Below, one piece after another: positions 33,358-42,291 of a DNA stretch of 64,000 bases. Each line of letters starts with the position of its first letter. Position 1 is the first letter of the stretch. Position numbers and translations under genes: made by a program. The DNA comes from CAIKBL01 sp964555355 (GTDB taxonomy: Bacteria; Pseudomonadota; Gammaproteobacteria; Ga0077536). The DNA lies in assembly GCA_964555355.1 (NCBI GenBank), contig CAZKRY010000006.1, positions 248,001 to 312,000 of the forward strand, given 5' to 3'. The notes beneath the pieces were generated by a model. It saw only the letters and a list, made by a program, of their open reading frames with translations. It did no database searches and had not been told where the DNA came from.

Positions 33358-33747
33358 TTACGGCAACGCGACGGACGGTGGCGGAGTCCACCCGGTCGCG
33401 CGGTGCTCGGCGATAATGGTGGGATAGGTGCCGCCTCGAACATTGAATCTGGCCGTAAGACGGGCAAAGCGCGGTTGGCAGGCAAGCACAAAATCATCCA
33501 ACATGCGATTGGTCACCGCTTCGTGGAAATGCCCTTCGTCGCGAAACGACCATAAATAGAGTTTCAGTGACTTGAGTTCCAGGCAGGCACCTTCGGGCAC
33601 ATATTCAAGCGTCATCTGCGCAAAATCCGGCTGTCCGGTCTTGGGGCACAAACAACTGAATTCCGGCATCTCGATACGAATCGTATAGTCGCGCGCCGGC
33701 GCTGGATTGGGAAAAGTGTCGAGCGATTTGGTCGGGGATGTCACCAT
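33358..33747 (-). CDS. queF: preQ0 reductase (NADPH-dependent 7-cyano-7-deazaguanine reductase)
   Basis: 129 aa, the short unimodular QueF form. It reduces the nitrile preQ0 to the amine preQ1 in queuosine synthesis. EFSCLCPKTGQPDFAQM carries the thioimide-forming Cys34 and the general acid Asp41, and LELKSLKLYLWSFRDEG is the QueF signature, with Glu and His (GHFHE) binding the substrate. I start at the ATG at 33747; the open frame extends 24 codons more without homology. It lies 28 bp before gluQRS, which uses the finished queuosine, and is divergent from smc. Confidence 0.94.
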   Translation of the reverse strand: MVTSPTKSLDTFPNPAPARDYTIRIEMPEFSCLCPKTGQPDFAQMTLEYVPEGACLELKSLKLYLWSFRDEGHFHEAVTNRMLDDFVLACQPRFARLTARFNVRGGTYPTIIAEHRATGWTPPPSVALP

Positions 33748-33926
33748 CAAGCGTCTCTGGGAACTGCGCCTGCGGCACCATAACACAAGCCTTGTCGATC
33801 CCGCGCCGAGGCTCTCCATGCGTTCCGGTACCGTGAGTAAATCTTGCGCAAATTCAGTGATATGCGATTGCTCGGCGTAATTGCCGTCGTTTGTCTGTGC
33901 CCGCGTCGATACGGTATGCTGCCGGG

Positions 33927-36900
33927 ATGAGAATTACCAAGATTAAACTCGCTGGCTTCAAGTCTTTCGTCGACCCCACCACGCTCCACCTGCCGGGCAA
34001 CTTGACCGGTGTAGTGGGTCCCAACGGTTGCGGCAAGTCCAATATCATCGACGCGATGATGTGGGTCATGGGCGAGTCCTCGGCCAAACATTTGCGCGGC
34101 GACTCGATGGCGGACGTGATTTTTAGCGGGTCGAGTTCGCGCAAGCCCGTCGGTCAGGCCTCGGTTGAACTTATTTTCGACAACACCGACGGCACCCTGG
34201 GCGGGGCCTATGCGGGATTCGCCGAAATATCGATCAAGCGTACGATTTCACGCGACGGCGTTTCCAACTACTACTTGAACGGCGCGCGCTGCCGGCGGAA
34301 AGACATCATCGATGTCTTTTTGGGCACCGGACTTGGCGCGCGCGGCGGTTACTCCGTTATCGAACAGGGCATGATTTCGCGCGTCATCGAAGCCAAGCCC
34401 GAAGAGTTACGCGGTTTCCTAGAAGAAGCGGCGGGCATTTCCAAATATCGAGAGCGCCGGCGGGAGACCGAAACGCGCATAAAACACACGCTGGAAAACC
34501 TCGCGCGAGTTAACGACGTGCGCGAAGAGCTCGATAAGCAACTCCAGCACCTGCAGCGCCAAGCCAAGGCGGCGGAAAAGTACCAGGAACTCAAACAGGA
34601 AGAACGGCGCCTAGAAGCCGAAGTGTTAGGTATCCGTTGGCGCGGACTCGCCGGCGCGATGGAAACCCAACAGAAAACCATCGGCGAGCGCGAAACGGCG
34701 CTCGAAGGCGCGGTAGCGGAAGTCCGTCGCGTTGAAGCACGCCAAGTTGATCTGCGCGCGCAGCAAGCCCAAACCTTAGAAGGATTTAACGCACAGCAAA
34801 GCGCTTTTTATGCTAAGGCCGCGGAGGTGTCGCGACTCGAACAAACCCTGCAGCACAACGAAGATCGCCGTAAGGCGCTGGCCACCGAATTGGAACGCGC
34901 GCGCTTGAATCTCGAAGATACGCGCCGTGTGCAACGCGAAGATAACGACAAACAGGCGACCGTAACGGCGGAAATCGCCATTTTGGAACCGGACGACGGG
35001 CGGCATGCCGTGGCGGAAGAAGAGGCGGCGGAGGATTTGCGACGGCGCGAACAGGCGGCGGAAGAATGGCAGCAAGAATGGGATAACTATCATCGCCAAC
35101 GCGCGGAGGCCGCGCGGCTGGAACACGCCGAACACGTACGGCTGGAACTCTTGCAGGCCGGTTTTGCGCAAGCGCAGCAGCGCGCGGAAGTATTACGCAC
35201 CGAACAATCCCAGCTCCTGTTGGTCGCTTCGAGCGTCGAGCTCGAGCAAGCAAATGCCGAACTTGCGGCCCACGAGCAAGCTTACGATCGCGCGATCGCG
35301 GCTCAGCAAGAATTGCGAATTTCTCTCCAGGACCTGCGCGCGCAAGCGAGCCGCCACACCGAAGAACTCCATCAATCTCGCTCCGAGCTGCAGCAAGCAG
35401 TCGGTCAGGAGTCCTCGCTGAGCGCGTTACAGCGTGCCGCGCTTGGACGCGATAACGACCGCGCGGAACAGTGGCTCGCGGCGCGCGATCTACAACACAC
35501 GCCGATTTTAGCCAGCGCGCTGAACATCGAACCCGGCTGGGAGCTCGCCCTTGAAGTCGCGTTACCGATCCCGTTGGCGACGCTGTGCGAAGAAGGTCTG
35601 GTGGCCAAACTCGCCGCAGGCTCACGCGGCATCATACCGGATGAGCGGCTGGGTGCGCTCGAACAATTGAGCGGCCCGCCGGCTGCGCCGCCGCGGCCGG
35701 GAATGCCACCGCGATTGCTTGATAAGGTCGAGTGTGGGTGGCGACTCGATGGTTTGTTGGCGAACGTCTACGTCTGCGATGGACTCGACGCGGGACTCGC
35801 GTTGCGATCTCAACTGCGCGCAGACGAGTCGTTGATTGCGCAGGATGGGACTTGGCTCGGCCCGAATTGGATCCAATGGCCGGGGCGTGACACCGCTGAA
35901 GCGGGCGTGTTGGCACGCCAGCGCGCACTCGAAGACGTTCAACGGCGAGTAGTTTCCTTACAGGGCGACGTCGCAGCCAAACAAACCGCGCTCGATACGC
36001 TGCACGACGAAGTGCAAGCGGCGGAACATGGCGAGCAGACCCATCAACAGTCGTTGCAAGATATCGTGCGCGCGATTGCGGAATATAAGAGCCGGGTCGC
36101 CGTGAAAAATGCCGAGCGCGAACGTTCGCAAGCGCGCCTGCAAACCCTGACGCGTGAACTTCAGCAGCTCGCCGAACAAGCGCTGCATAGCGAATCGACT
36201 TTAACCGGTTTGCGCGAAACGGTTGGGGGGCTCAAGGAACAACTCGAGCAACTCGCGCGCCAGGAAACGGCGCTCAACCATGCTCGCCGGGACGTCCAAG
36301 CCGCGCTCGAAACCGCGCGCAACGCGTGGCGCGGCGCGCGCGACGCCCGGCATGTCGTGGCGCTCAAGCTGCAAGGTCTGCGCGCCACGCTTGAATCGCT
36401 GACGCTTGCGTGTACGCGCAATGGAAGACTTGAACAGGAGCTCGCGGCGCGTTGTGCGGATTTGGAGGCGGCGGCCAACGCCGTGCTTGAACCTCAACAA
36501 ACTTTGCAGGCGCAGTTGAACGCGGCGCTAAACGACCGTATCGCACTCGAAGACGCGCTGAAATTGGCGCGCACGCAGCTTGAAAGCTGTGAAGAATCGC
36601 TGCGCGAAGCCGACAGCGCGCTCGCGGCTGCCACGCGTGAACAATCCGACCGGCAACTCTCGCTCGAACAAGCACGGCTCGAAGTGCGCGCATTGGAAGT
36701 ACGGAGCCAAGAATTGAGCGAACGGCTCGCACAGCAAGGTTGGCCCGAGCCGGCGGCACTGATTGCCGAACTCGCAGCGGACGCTACCGAAGAGGCCTGG
36801 CGAATCCGCCTCGAGACTATCGCCAATCGGATTAACCGGCTCGGCCCGATTAACTTGGCCGCCATCGATGAATTCGCGCAGCTCTCCGAGCGTAAAACCT

Positions 36901-37460
36901 ATCTCGATAATCAGTGCGCGGATCTATCGCAGGCGCTCGCTACCTTGGAAGATGCAATTCAAAAAATCGACCGCGAAACACGCACTCGTTTCCGGGAGAC
37001 CTTCGACAAAGTTAACGCCGGGATGCAAGCGATGTTTCCGGTGCTGTTTGGGGGTGGCCACGCCTATCTAGAACTGACCGGCGATGACTTGTTAGAGACC
37101 GGTGTCGCGGTCATGGCGCGGCCGCCGGGTAAACGCAACAGCACCATCCACCTATTATCCGGTGGTGAAAAAGCGCTGACCGCGCTCGCCTTTGTGTTTT
37201 CGTTGTTCGAATTAAATCCGGCACCATTCTGCTTGTTGGATGAGGTCGATGCGCCGCTCGACGATGCGAATGTCGTGCGGCTGACCGATATGCTGAAGAC
37301 CATGTCGGAGCGGGTGCAATTCTTGTTCGTGACCCATAACAAGATCACGATGGAAATCGCGCAACAACTCATTGGTGTCACGATGCACGAGGCCGGCGTA
37401 TCGCGGCTGGTCACGGTCAATATGGAAGAAGCCGTCGCCTTGGCGGCAACCGCGGCGTGA
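33927..37460 (+). CDS. smc: Chromosome segregation protein SMC
   Basis: 1177 aa bacterial condensin ATPase. Walker A GPNGCGKSN is at 31-39, then a long coiled coil (about 170-500) rich in Glu/Gln/Ala/Arg, a hinge domain (about 510-660), a second coiled coil (about 670-1000), the signature LSGGEKALTALAF (1077 onward) and Walker B CLLDEVDAP (about 1102-1110). SMC dimers with ScpAB compact and segregate the chromosome. Gammaproteobacteria have either SMC or MukB, so this host uses SMC-ScpAB. ATG at 33927; the MRITKIKLAGFKSF start is canonical. zipA and ligA follow, a known order. Confidence 0.96.
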   Translation: MRITKIKLAGFKSFVDPTTLHLPGNLTGVVGPNGCGKSNIIDAMMWVMGESSAKHLRGDSMADVIFSGSSSRKPVGQASVELIFDNTDGTLGGAYAGFAEISIKRTISRDGVSNYYLNGARCRRKDIIDVFLGTGLGARGGYSVIEQGMISRVIEAKPEELRGFLEEAAGISKYRERRRETETRIKHTLENLARVNDVREELDKQLQHLQRQAKAAEKYQELKQEERRLEAEVLGIRWRGLAGAMETQQKTIGERETALEGAVAEVRRVEARQVDLRAQQAQTLEGFNAQQSAFYAKAAEVSRLEQTLQHNEDRRKALATELERARLNLEDTRRVQREDNDKQATVTAEIAILEPDDGRHAVAEEEAAEDLRRREQAAEEWQQEWDNYHRQRAEAARLEHAEHVRLELLQAGFAQAQQRAEVLRTEQSQLLLVASSVELEQANAELAAHEQAYDRAIAAQQELRISLQDLRAQASRHTEELHQSRSELQQAVGQESSLSALQRAALGRDNDRAEQWLAARDLQHTPILASALNIEPGWELALEVALPIPLATLCEEGLVAKLAAGSRGIIPDERLGALEQLSGPPAAPPRPGMPPRLLDKVECGWRLDGLLANVYVCDGLDAGLALRSQLRADESLIAQDGTWLGPNWIQWPGRDTAEAGVLARQRALEDVQRRVVSLQGDVAAKQTALDTLHDEVQAAEHGEQTHQQSLQDIVRAIAEYKSRVAVKNAERERSQARLQTLTRELQQLAEQALHSESTLTGLRETVGGLKEQLEQLARQETALNHARRDVQAALETARNAWRGARDARHVVALKLQGLRATLESLTLACTRNGRLEQELAARCADLEAAANAVLEPQQTLQAQLNAALNDRIALEDALKLARTQLESCEESLREADSALAAATREQSDRQLSLEQARLEVRALEVRSQELSERLAQQGWPEPAALIAELAADATEEAWRIRLETIANRINRLGPINLAAIDEFAQLSERKTYLDNQCADLSQALATLEDAIQKIDRETRTRFRETFDKVNAGMQAMFPVLFGGGHAYLELTGDDLLETGVAVMARPPGKRNSTIHLLSGGEKALTALAFVFSLFELNPAPFCLLDEVDAPLDDANVVRLTDMLKTMSERVQFLFVTHNKITMEIAQQLIGVTMHEAGVSRLVTVNMEEAVALAATAA

Positions 37461-37479
37461 CCCGGCGAGGCGGTCGTCA

Positions 37480-38322
37480 ATGAACGAGTCGTCATGGGCA
37501 TTGCGCATCGCGTTGTTCGCCGTCAGCGTGGTGGTCATTGCAGGGATCTATCTGTTTGGGGTGTGGCGACGGCGCCAGCGTAACCGCGAGTTCAGCGGAC
37601 GGATCGGCGGCTGGCCCGGCTCGCCGCGTTCGCCGGTGTTTGACGACGATACGGGAGATGGACTGGGCGACGAGATCATCGCGGTTAGGGTACGCAAGGT
37701 CGAAGCGACGACCGATCTGCCGGCTGATCTACCGATGGTGAAAAACGACGTCGTCAACGTGGCGCCGCCACCGCCACTCGAGGAACCCGTGGCACCTGCT
37801 CCCGCCAAGCAAGCGAGCCGCAAACGCACCCGCCGCACCACCGCACAGTTAGATTTTGGATTTGCGGATGCCAACCCGGCGCCGCGCTCGCCGCCGCCCG
37901 AACCAACGCTGCTCACGCTGTACCTGCGCCCACATCTAGGCCCGGCATTTGTTGGATCGCAGATTGTGCGCAACCTCAATGCGGTTGGCATGCGACACGG
38001 CGATCGCCAGATATTCCATCACTTTGGCGCGGGTGACTTGCGCACCGACACCGCGCTTTTCAGTTTGGCCGACATGTTTGAACCGGGTTATTTCGATCTC
38101 CAGCGCATCGAAGCCTACCAGACGCAAGGGTTGGTCATGTTTTTGAACCTACCGACGGCGCTGGATGGCCCGGTCGCGTTTGAGTTATTTCTCAACACCG
38201 CACAACGCCTGGCCGAAGGCCTACAGGCGGATTTGCTGGTGGACCCCAGCACGCCGCTTGATAACGCGAGCATCGACAAAATGCGGCGCACGGCCGGGCG
38301 TTACACACAGCATGGTGTCTGA
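37480..38322 (+). CDS. zipA: Cell division protein ZipA
   Basis: 280 aa. An N-terminal membrane helix (about 8-27, LRIALFAVSVVVIAGIYLFG), followed by the basic WRRRQRNREF stretch, then a long Pro/Ala-rich linker (about 45-150), then the C-terminal FtsZ-binding domain (about 150-280, TLYLRPHLGPAFVGSQIVRNLNAVGM and HHFGAGD). ZipA tethers FtsZ to the inner membrane during septation and is confined to gammaproteobacteria, which supports the taxonomic call. GGCGAGGCGG precedes the ATG at 37480. The 3' end overlaps ligA by 11 bp. Confidence 0.93.
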   Translation: MNESSWALRIALFAVSVVVIAGIYLFGVWRRRQRNREFSGRIGGWPGSPRSPVFDDDTGDGLGDEIIAVRVRKVEATTDLPADLPMVKNDVVNVAPPPPLEEPVAPAPAKQASRKRTRRTTAQLDFGFADANPAPRSPPPEPTLLTLYLRPHLGPAFVGSQIVRNLNAVGMRHGDRQIFHHFGAGDLRTDTALFSLADMFEPGYFDLQRIEAYQTQGLVMFLNLPTALDGPVAFELFLNTAQRLAEGLQADLLVDPSTPLDNASIDKMRRTAGRYTQHGV

Positions 38323-40306
38323 TCCCAGGGCGCGCATCGCCCGTTTGCGGGAATTGCTCGAACATCACAATTACCGTTACTACGTGCTGGATGATCCGGA
38401 AATAACAGACCACGAATTTGATGGATTGATGCAAGAGCTCGCGGCGCTCGAGGCCGCGCATCCGGAACTTCTCTCTGTCGATTCGCCCACACAAAAGGTG
38501 GGCGGCGCACCTGCGGTGGGCTTCGCGCCGGTGCGGCATCGGATGCCGATGTTGTCGCTCAGTAACGCGTTTGCGGCCGACGATTTCCGTGATTTTGACG
38601 CGCGAATTCGCGGCCGCTTGGACATTCCACAGGTCCGCTACTGCGGCGAAACCAAGCTGGATGGACTTGCGATCAGCATCGTCTATGAGCGGGGCAAGCT
38701 TACGGTTGCCGCGACCCGCGGCGATGGTGAAACCGGCGAAGACGTCACCGGCAATGTCCGAACCATTGGCGCGGTGCCATTGCGCTTGCGTACGTCGACA
38801 CCACCGGCGCTGCTTGAAGTGCGCGGTGAAATCTATCTCGACCATGCGGGGTTCCGTGCGCTTAATGCGCGGCAAGCGGCACTTGGCGAAAAAATTTTCG
38901 CGAATCCGCGCAACGCAGCCGCAGGTAGCCTGCGGCAACTGGACTCGCGCATCACCGCAACCCGGCCGTTGACGATTTTTTGTTATGGGATCGGGAGTGC
39001 CGAAGGTATTGACTTGCCAGACTCGCACGCGGATTGTCTTGCGCTAATGCGTGATTTTGGTCTGCGCGTTTCGCCGGAGACGCGCGTGTTCGAAGGAATG
39101 GAGGCGGCGCTTGATTACTACGCGAGTATTGGCGAGCGCCGTGCGCAACTCGGCTATGACATCGATGGCGTCGTCATTAAAGTCGATAGCCGCGCGCAGC
39201 AGGAGTTATTGGGACAAGTGGCCAAGGCGCCGCGATGGGCGATCGCCTTTAAATTTCCACCGGAAGAAAAACCCACCAAGGTGCTTGCTATCGATGTGCA
39301 GGTGGGACGTACGGGCGCACTAACCCCGGTGGCGCGGCTAGAACCCGTGGTCGTCGGTGGGGTCACGGTCACCAATGTGACCCTGCATAATGCCGATGAA
39401 CTTGCGCGTAAAGATGTGCGTGTCGGCGACACGGTGCTTGTACGGCGCGCGGGCGATGTCATTCCCGAGGTCGTCCGCGTCGTGCTCGCGGAACGACCTA
39501 CAGACACGGCCCCGTTTGTGATGCCAATGCACGTGCCGGATCAAGCGCGCGCGCAACGCATTCAAGCGATCATTCATTTCGCGTCGCGCCGGGCACTCGA
39601 TATCGAGGGACTGGGTGACAAACTCATCGAGCGCTTTCTCGACGAAGGCTTGATTGATACCGCCGCCGATCTTTTTTGTTTATCGGTAGTGGATATCGCC
39701 GGCTTGGAGCGGCAGGGCGAAAAGTCAGCAGCAAACTTAGTCGACGCGATTACGAAAGCGAAGAAGACGACTTTGCCGCGGTTTTTGTACGCGCTCGGCA
39801 TTCCGCAGATAGGGGAGGCGACCGCGCGCGCTTTGGCGGTACGCTTTGGTAGCTTGAATGCGATTGCGCAAGCCGATCCCACGTCTTTGGAGGACGTACC
39901 GGACGTTGGCCCGGTTGTCGCCGAAAGTATTCACCGTTTTTTTGCCGCCGAGGAAAACCGGCAACTCATCTCGGCGCTGCGTGCGGCGGGCGTCAACTGG
40001 CCGGAACAGGCGCCGGTGCTGCCTGAGTCGTTACCGCTCAGCGGCTGGAGCATCGTGTTAACTGGGACGCTTAACGGGCTTACACGTGAGGAAGCTGGTG
40101 ACCGTCTCCGCGCACTGGGCGCCACCGTGGCCGGAAGCGTGTCGAAGAAAACAAAACTCGTGATTGTCGGCGCGGAGGCCGGGAGCAAGGCACGAAAAGC
40201 GGCGGAATTAGGGATACCGCAAGCCGACGAGGCGGCGTTGCTCGAGATCCTCGCGCGACCCGCCGCGATTGCAGAAATCGTGGCGCCGACAGAGCAGCGC
40301 GCGTAA
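38312..40306 (+). CDS. ligA: NAD+-dependent DNA ligase lacking the Cys4 zinc finger
   Basis: 664 aa. Domain Ia and the adenylation domain are complete, with the nucleophile Lys115 in ETKLDGLAIS, followed by the OB fold, helix-hairpin-helix repeats (about 430-560) and a BRCT domain (about 590-655). Between the OB fold and the HhH domain, residues near 400-412 read FVMPMHVPDQARAQRIQ, where LigA proteins normally have a four-cysteine zinc finger of about 25 residues. All four cysteines are absent, with the frame kept. The enzyme seals nicks during replication and repair, so either this variant works without zinc or another LigA exists. The start overlaps zipA. Confidence 0.93.
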   Translation: MVSDPRARIARLRELLEHHNYRYYVLDDPEITDHEFDGLMQELAALEAAHPELLSVDSPTQKVGGAPAVGFAPVRHRMPMLSLSNAFAADDFRDFDARIRGRLDIPQVRYCGETKLDGLAISIVYERGKLTVAATRGDGETGEDVTGNVRTIGAVPLRLRTSTPPALLEVRGEIYLDHAGFRALNARQAALGEKIFANPRNAAAGSLRQLDSRITATRPLTIFCYGIGSAEGIDLPDSHADCLALMRDFGLRVSPETRVFEGMEAALDYYASIGERRAQLGYDIDGVVIKVDSRAQQELLGQVAKAPRWAIAFKFPPEEKPTKVLAIDVQVGRTGALTPVARLEPVVVGGVTVTNVTLHNADELARKDVRVGDTVLVRRAGDVIPEVVRVVLAERPTDTAPFVMPMHVPDQARAQRIQAIIHFASRRALDIEGLGDKLIERFLDEGLIDTAADLFCLSVVDIAGLERQGEKSAANLVDAITKAKKTTLPRFLYALGIPQIGEATARALAVRFGSLNAIAQADPTSLEDVPDVGPVVAESIHRFFAAEENRQLISALRAAGVNWPEQAPVLPESLPLSGWSIVLTGTLNGLTREEAGDRLRALGATVAGSVSKKTKLVIVGAEAGSKARKAAELGIPQADEAALLEILARPAAIAEIVAPTEQRA

Positions 40307-40321
40307 CAAACAGTTAGACGA

Positions 40322-41248
40322 TTATTCGTCGCTCGAGACGACTTGGTTGCGTCCGCGATATTTCGCGCGATAAAGCATCGTGTCGGCCCGTTCGATGAGA
40401 TCGAGCTTGGAATCGCCCGCAGCGAGTTGTGCGACACCGATGCTCACTGTGACGCGCATGCGCGCCTCATGACTGTCAATTTCAAGCTCCTCGATGGCGC
40501 CGCGAATACGTTCCGCGAGCAAACGCGCACCGGATGATTTGGTGTTCGTCAGGATAATCGCAAACTCTTCGCCGCCGTAACGGAATACCACGTCGCTATC
40601 ACGTGTACAGCGAACGATGGCTTGTCCGACCGCCGAGAGTACGGTGTCGCCCGCCATGTGACCATGCTCGTCGTTAATCGCTTTGAAGAAATCGATATCG
40701 ATCATTAGTACGGATAACGGGATCTGATGGCGGATAGCCGATAGCACTTCGTGTTCCAAATGTTGATCCATGCTCGCTCGATTGTTGACGCCGGTAAGCG
40801 GATCTTTGAGCGCGGAGCGCAGCGCCTTTTCGTACATCAGCGCATTTCGCAAGGGGTAAATGAGCGCGCAAAGCATGACTTCGAATAATGCTTGTTCGTC
40901 GGCGGTAAACGGCTGATTGCGCATGAAACTCAACTCGCCCATCGACTTGCCCAGTAAATTCAGTTCATAACTGCAACGATGCAATTGCTGTCGGCCCTCC
41001 TGGAATACGAAATCGTCATGCCGATTGCGATACCGCAGCGCGACCCGTCGCACGAGGCGGCGCGCCTCCGCGCTAAACGCATGGATGACGTCTTTTACGA
41101 AGAGGCTCGATTGCAACGCGCTCGATATTCGCAGCAAGGTGCTATCGGATAAGAGCTTGCGCGCCGCGATATCCGGCGCAAAATAGGGCGAGGCGCCAAT
41201 GTGAATCATCGGCTCGCTACGTGATGCGGATTCGGCGTGAGCTGGCAT
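40322..41248 (-). CDS. Diguanylate cyclase (GGDEF domain)
   Basis: About 308 aa. The C-terminal half (about 140-305) is a GGDEF domain that makes cyclic di-GMP: DPLTGVNNRASM, SVLMIDIDFFKAINDEHGH, and the active motif GGEEF in FRYGGEEFAIIL. The product-inhibition I-site RDSD lies five residues before it. The N-terminal half looks like a GAF-like sensory region without a clear ligand; there is no membrane helix, so it is cytoplasmic. The start is uncertain: the ATG at 41248 has GGAA upstream, and a later ATG at 41209 is possible. It converges with ligA. Confidence 0.87.
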   Translation of the reverse strand: MPAHAESASRSEPMIHIGASPYFAPDIAARKLLSDSTLLRISSALQSSLFVKDVIHAFSAEARRLVRRVALRYRNRHDDFVFQEGRQQLHRCSYELNLLGKSMGELSFMRNQPFTADEQALFEVMLCALIYPLRNALMYEKALRSALKDPLTGVNNRASMDQHLEHEVLSAIRHQIPLSVLMIDIDFFKAINDEHGHMAGDTVLSAVGQAIVRCTRDSDVVFRYGGEEFAIILTNTKSSGARLLAERIRGAIEELEIDSHEARMRVTVSIGVAQLAAGDSKLDLIERADTMLYRAKYRGRNQVVSSDE

Positions 41249-41483
41249 TGCGCGTTCCAAAATAACGTTGATACGCCTACCTAGCGAAATCCATGCCAAA
41301 TTCGCACGCAATGACTTTTAGCACGAAATTCGCCAAATAAACGGTCGTTTGCGCCGTTGAGCGCGAGCTTTGAAGCTAAAGGGGTGGGAAAATTGTCGTT
41401 TCGCCAGGAGAGCCCCGGCAAATCGACAAAATCTTGGCGGGTAGCGCGACGCGGATCACATACCGCAATCGCACCGGCAGACC

Positions 41484-41506
41484 GGCGGCGGCAATTCTTC
41501 GCCGCC
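41484..41506. terminator. GC-rich hairpin downstream of the SDR gene
   Basis: GGCGGCG (41484-41490) pairs with CGCCGCC (41500-41506) over a nine-base loop, 20 bp beyond the stop of the SDR gene on the minus strand. No U tract follows. The remaining bases between 41249 and 41525 show no gene or riboswitch I can recognise. Confidence 0.3.
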
Positions 41507-41525
41507 TTCGCCGCCAGGCCGGACG

Positions 41526-42281
41526 TTAACCGGAAATATGCAGTGTTTTGCCGTGCTCGGTTGCCTGGTCGCTCAGCAGATATGCGAAGTAGGGAGCGAC
41601 GATGCCAGGCTCGGGCAAGGAGCTTGGATCTTCCGCGGGGTAGGCTTGTGCGCGCATGCGTGTTCGTAGACGTCCCGGGTTAAGCGAATTTACGCGCACC
41701 TGAGTCGATTGACGCATCTCATCCGCGAGCGTTTGCATCATACCTTCAAGCGCAAATTTCGACGCCGCATAAGCGCCCCAATAGGCTCGGCCCTGTCGCC
41801 CAACCGAGGACGATACAAATACCACCGACGCGCTTATGGCGGCGCGAAGTAGCGGCAGGCATTCCCGCAAAAGTAGGTACGCGCTGTGAACGTTGATCTG
41901 AAACACGCGCGCCCACAGTAGCGGATCCGAAGTTTCGAGTGGCGCAAGTTCACCGAGTAAGCCGGCATTCAACACGAGGCCATGCAATTGGGCATGGCGC
42001 TCGGCAATCAGTTGGCCGATCGTTTCGTAATCGGCAAACTGGGCGCCCTCAAGATTGAAGGGAATGAGCGTGGGCGAACAGGTGCCCAGCGCTTCGATCT
42101 CATCAGCGACCCCTTCGAGCCGGCGCACATCTTTACCGAGCAATAAAAGATTTGCGCCGAGTTGCGCGCACTCGAGTGCGATCGCGCGCCCAAGTCCGCG
42201 CGTTGCGCCCGTTACCAGAATTGTTTTGTCGCGCAGCGCCGCCGCAGGTAGCGGCGTTGCGGCGAGCAAGGTACTTTCCAC
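41526..42281 (-). CDS. Short-chain dehydrogenase/reductase, YciK-like
   Basis: 251 aa classical SDR. The cofactor motif VTGATRGLGRAIA starts at about residue 23, NAG is at about 105-107, and the catalytic triad is Ser158, Tyr171 and Lys175 (YWGAYAASK). It resembles the YciK group of gammaproteobacteria, whose substrate is unknown. I choose the GTG at 42281 because GGAGG lies five bases upstream; a longer frame would run into nadB. Ten bases separate it from nadB, so they are probably co-transcribed. Confidence 0.85.
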   Translation of the reverse strand: MESTLLAATPLPAAALRDKTILVTGATRGLGRAIALECAQLGANLLLLGKDVRRLEGVADEIEALGTCSPTLIPFNLEGAQFADYETIGQLIAERHAQLHGLVLNAGLLGELAPLETSDPLLWARVFQINVHSAYLLLRECLPLLRAAISASVVFVSSSVGRQGRAYWGAYAASKFALEGMMQTLADEMRQSTQVRVNSLNPGRLRTRMRAQAYPAEDPSSLPEPGIVAPYFAYLLSDQATEHGKTLHISG

Positions 42282-42291
42282 GAATCCTCCG

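Noticed and set aside
41249..41525. Cyclic-di-GMP riboswitch near the diguanylate cyclase
   Set aside because: I looked for GEMM-I hallmarks in this gap and found none; only a weak GC hairpin is present.
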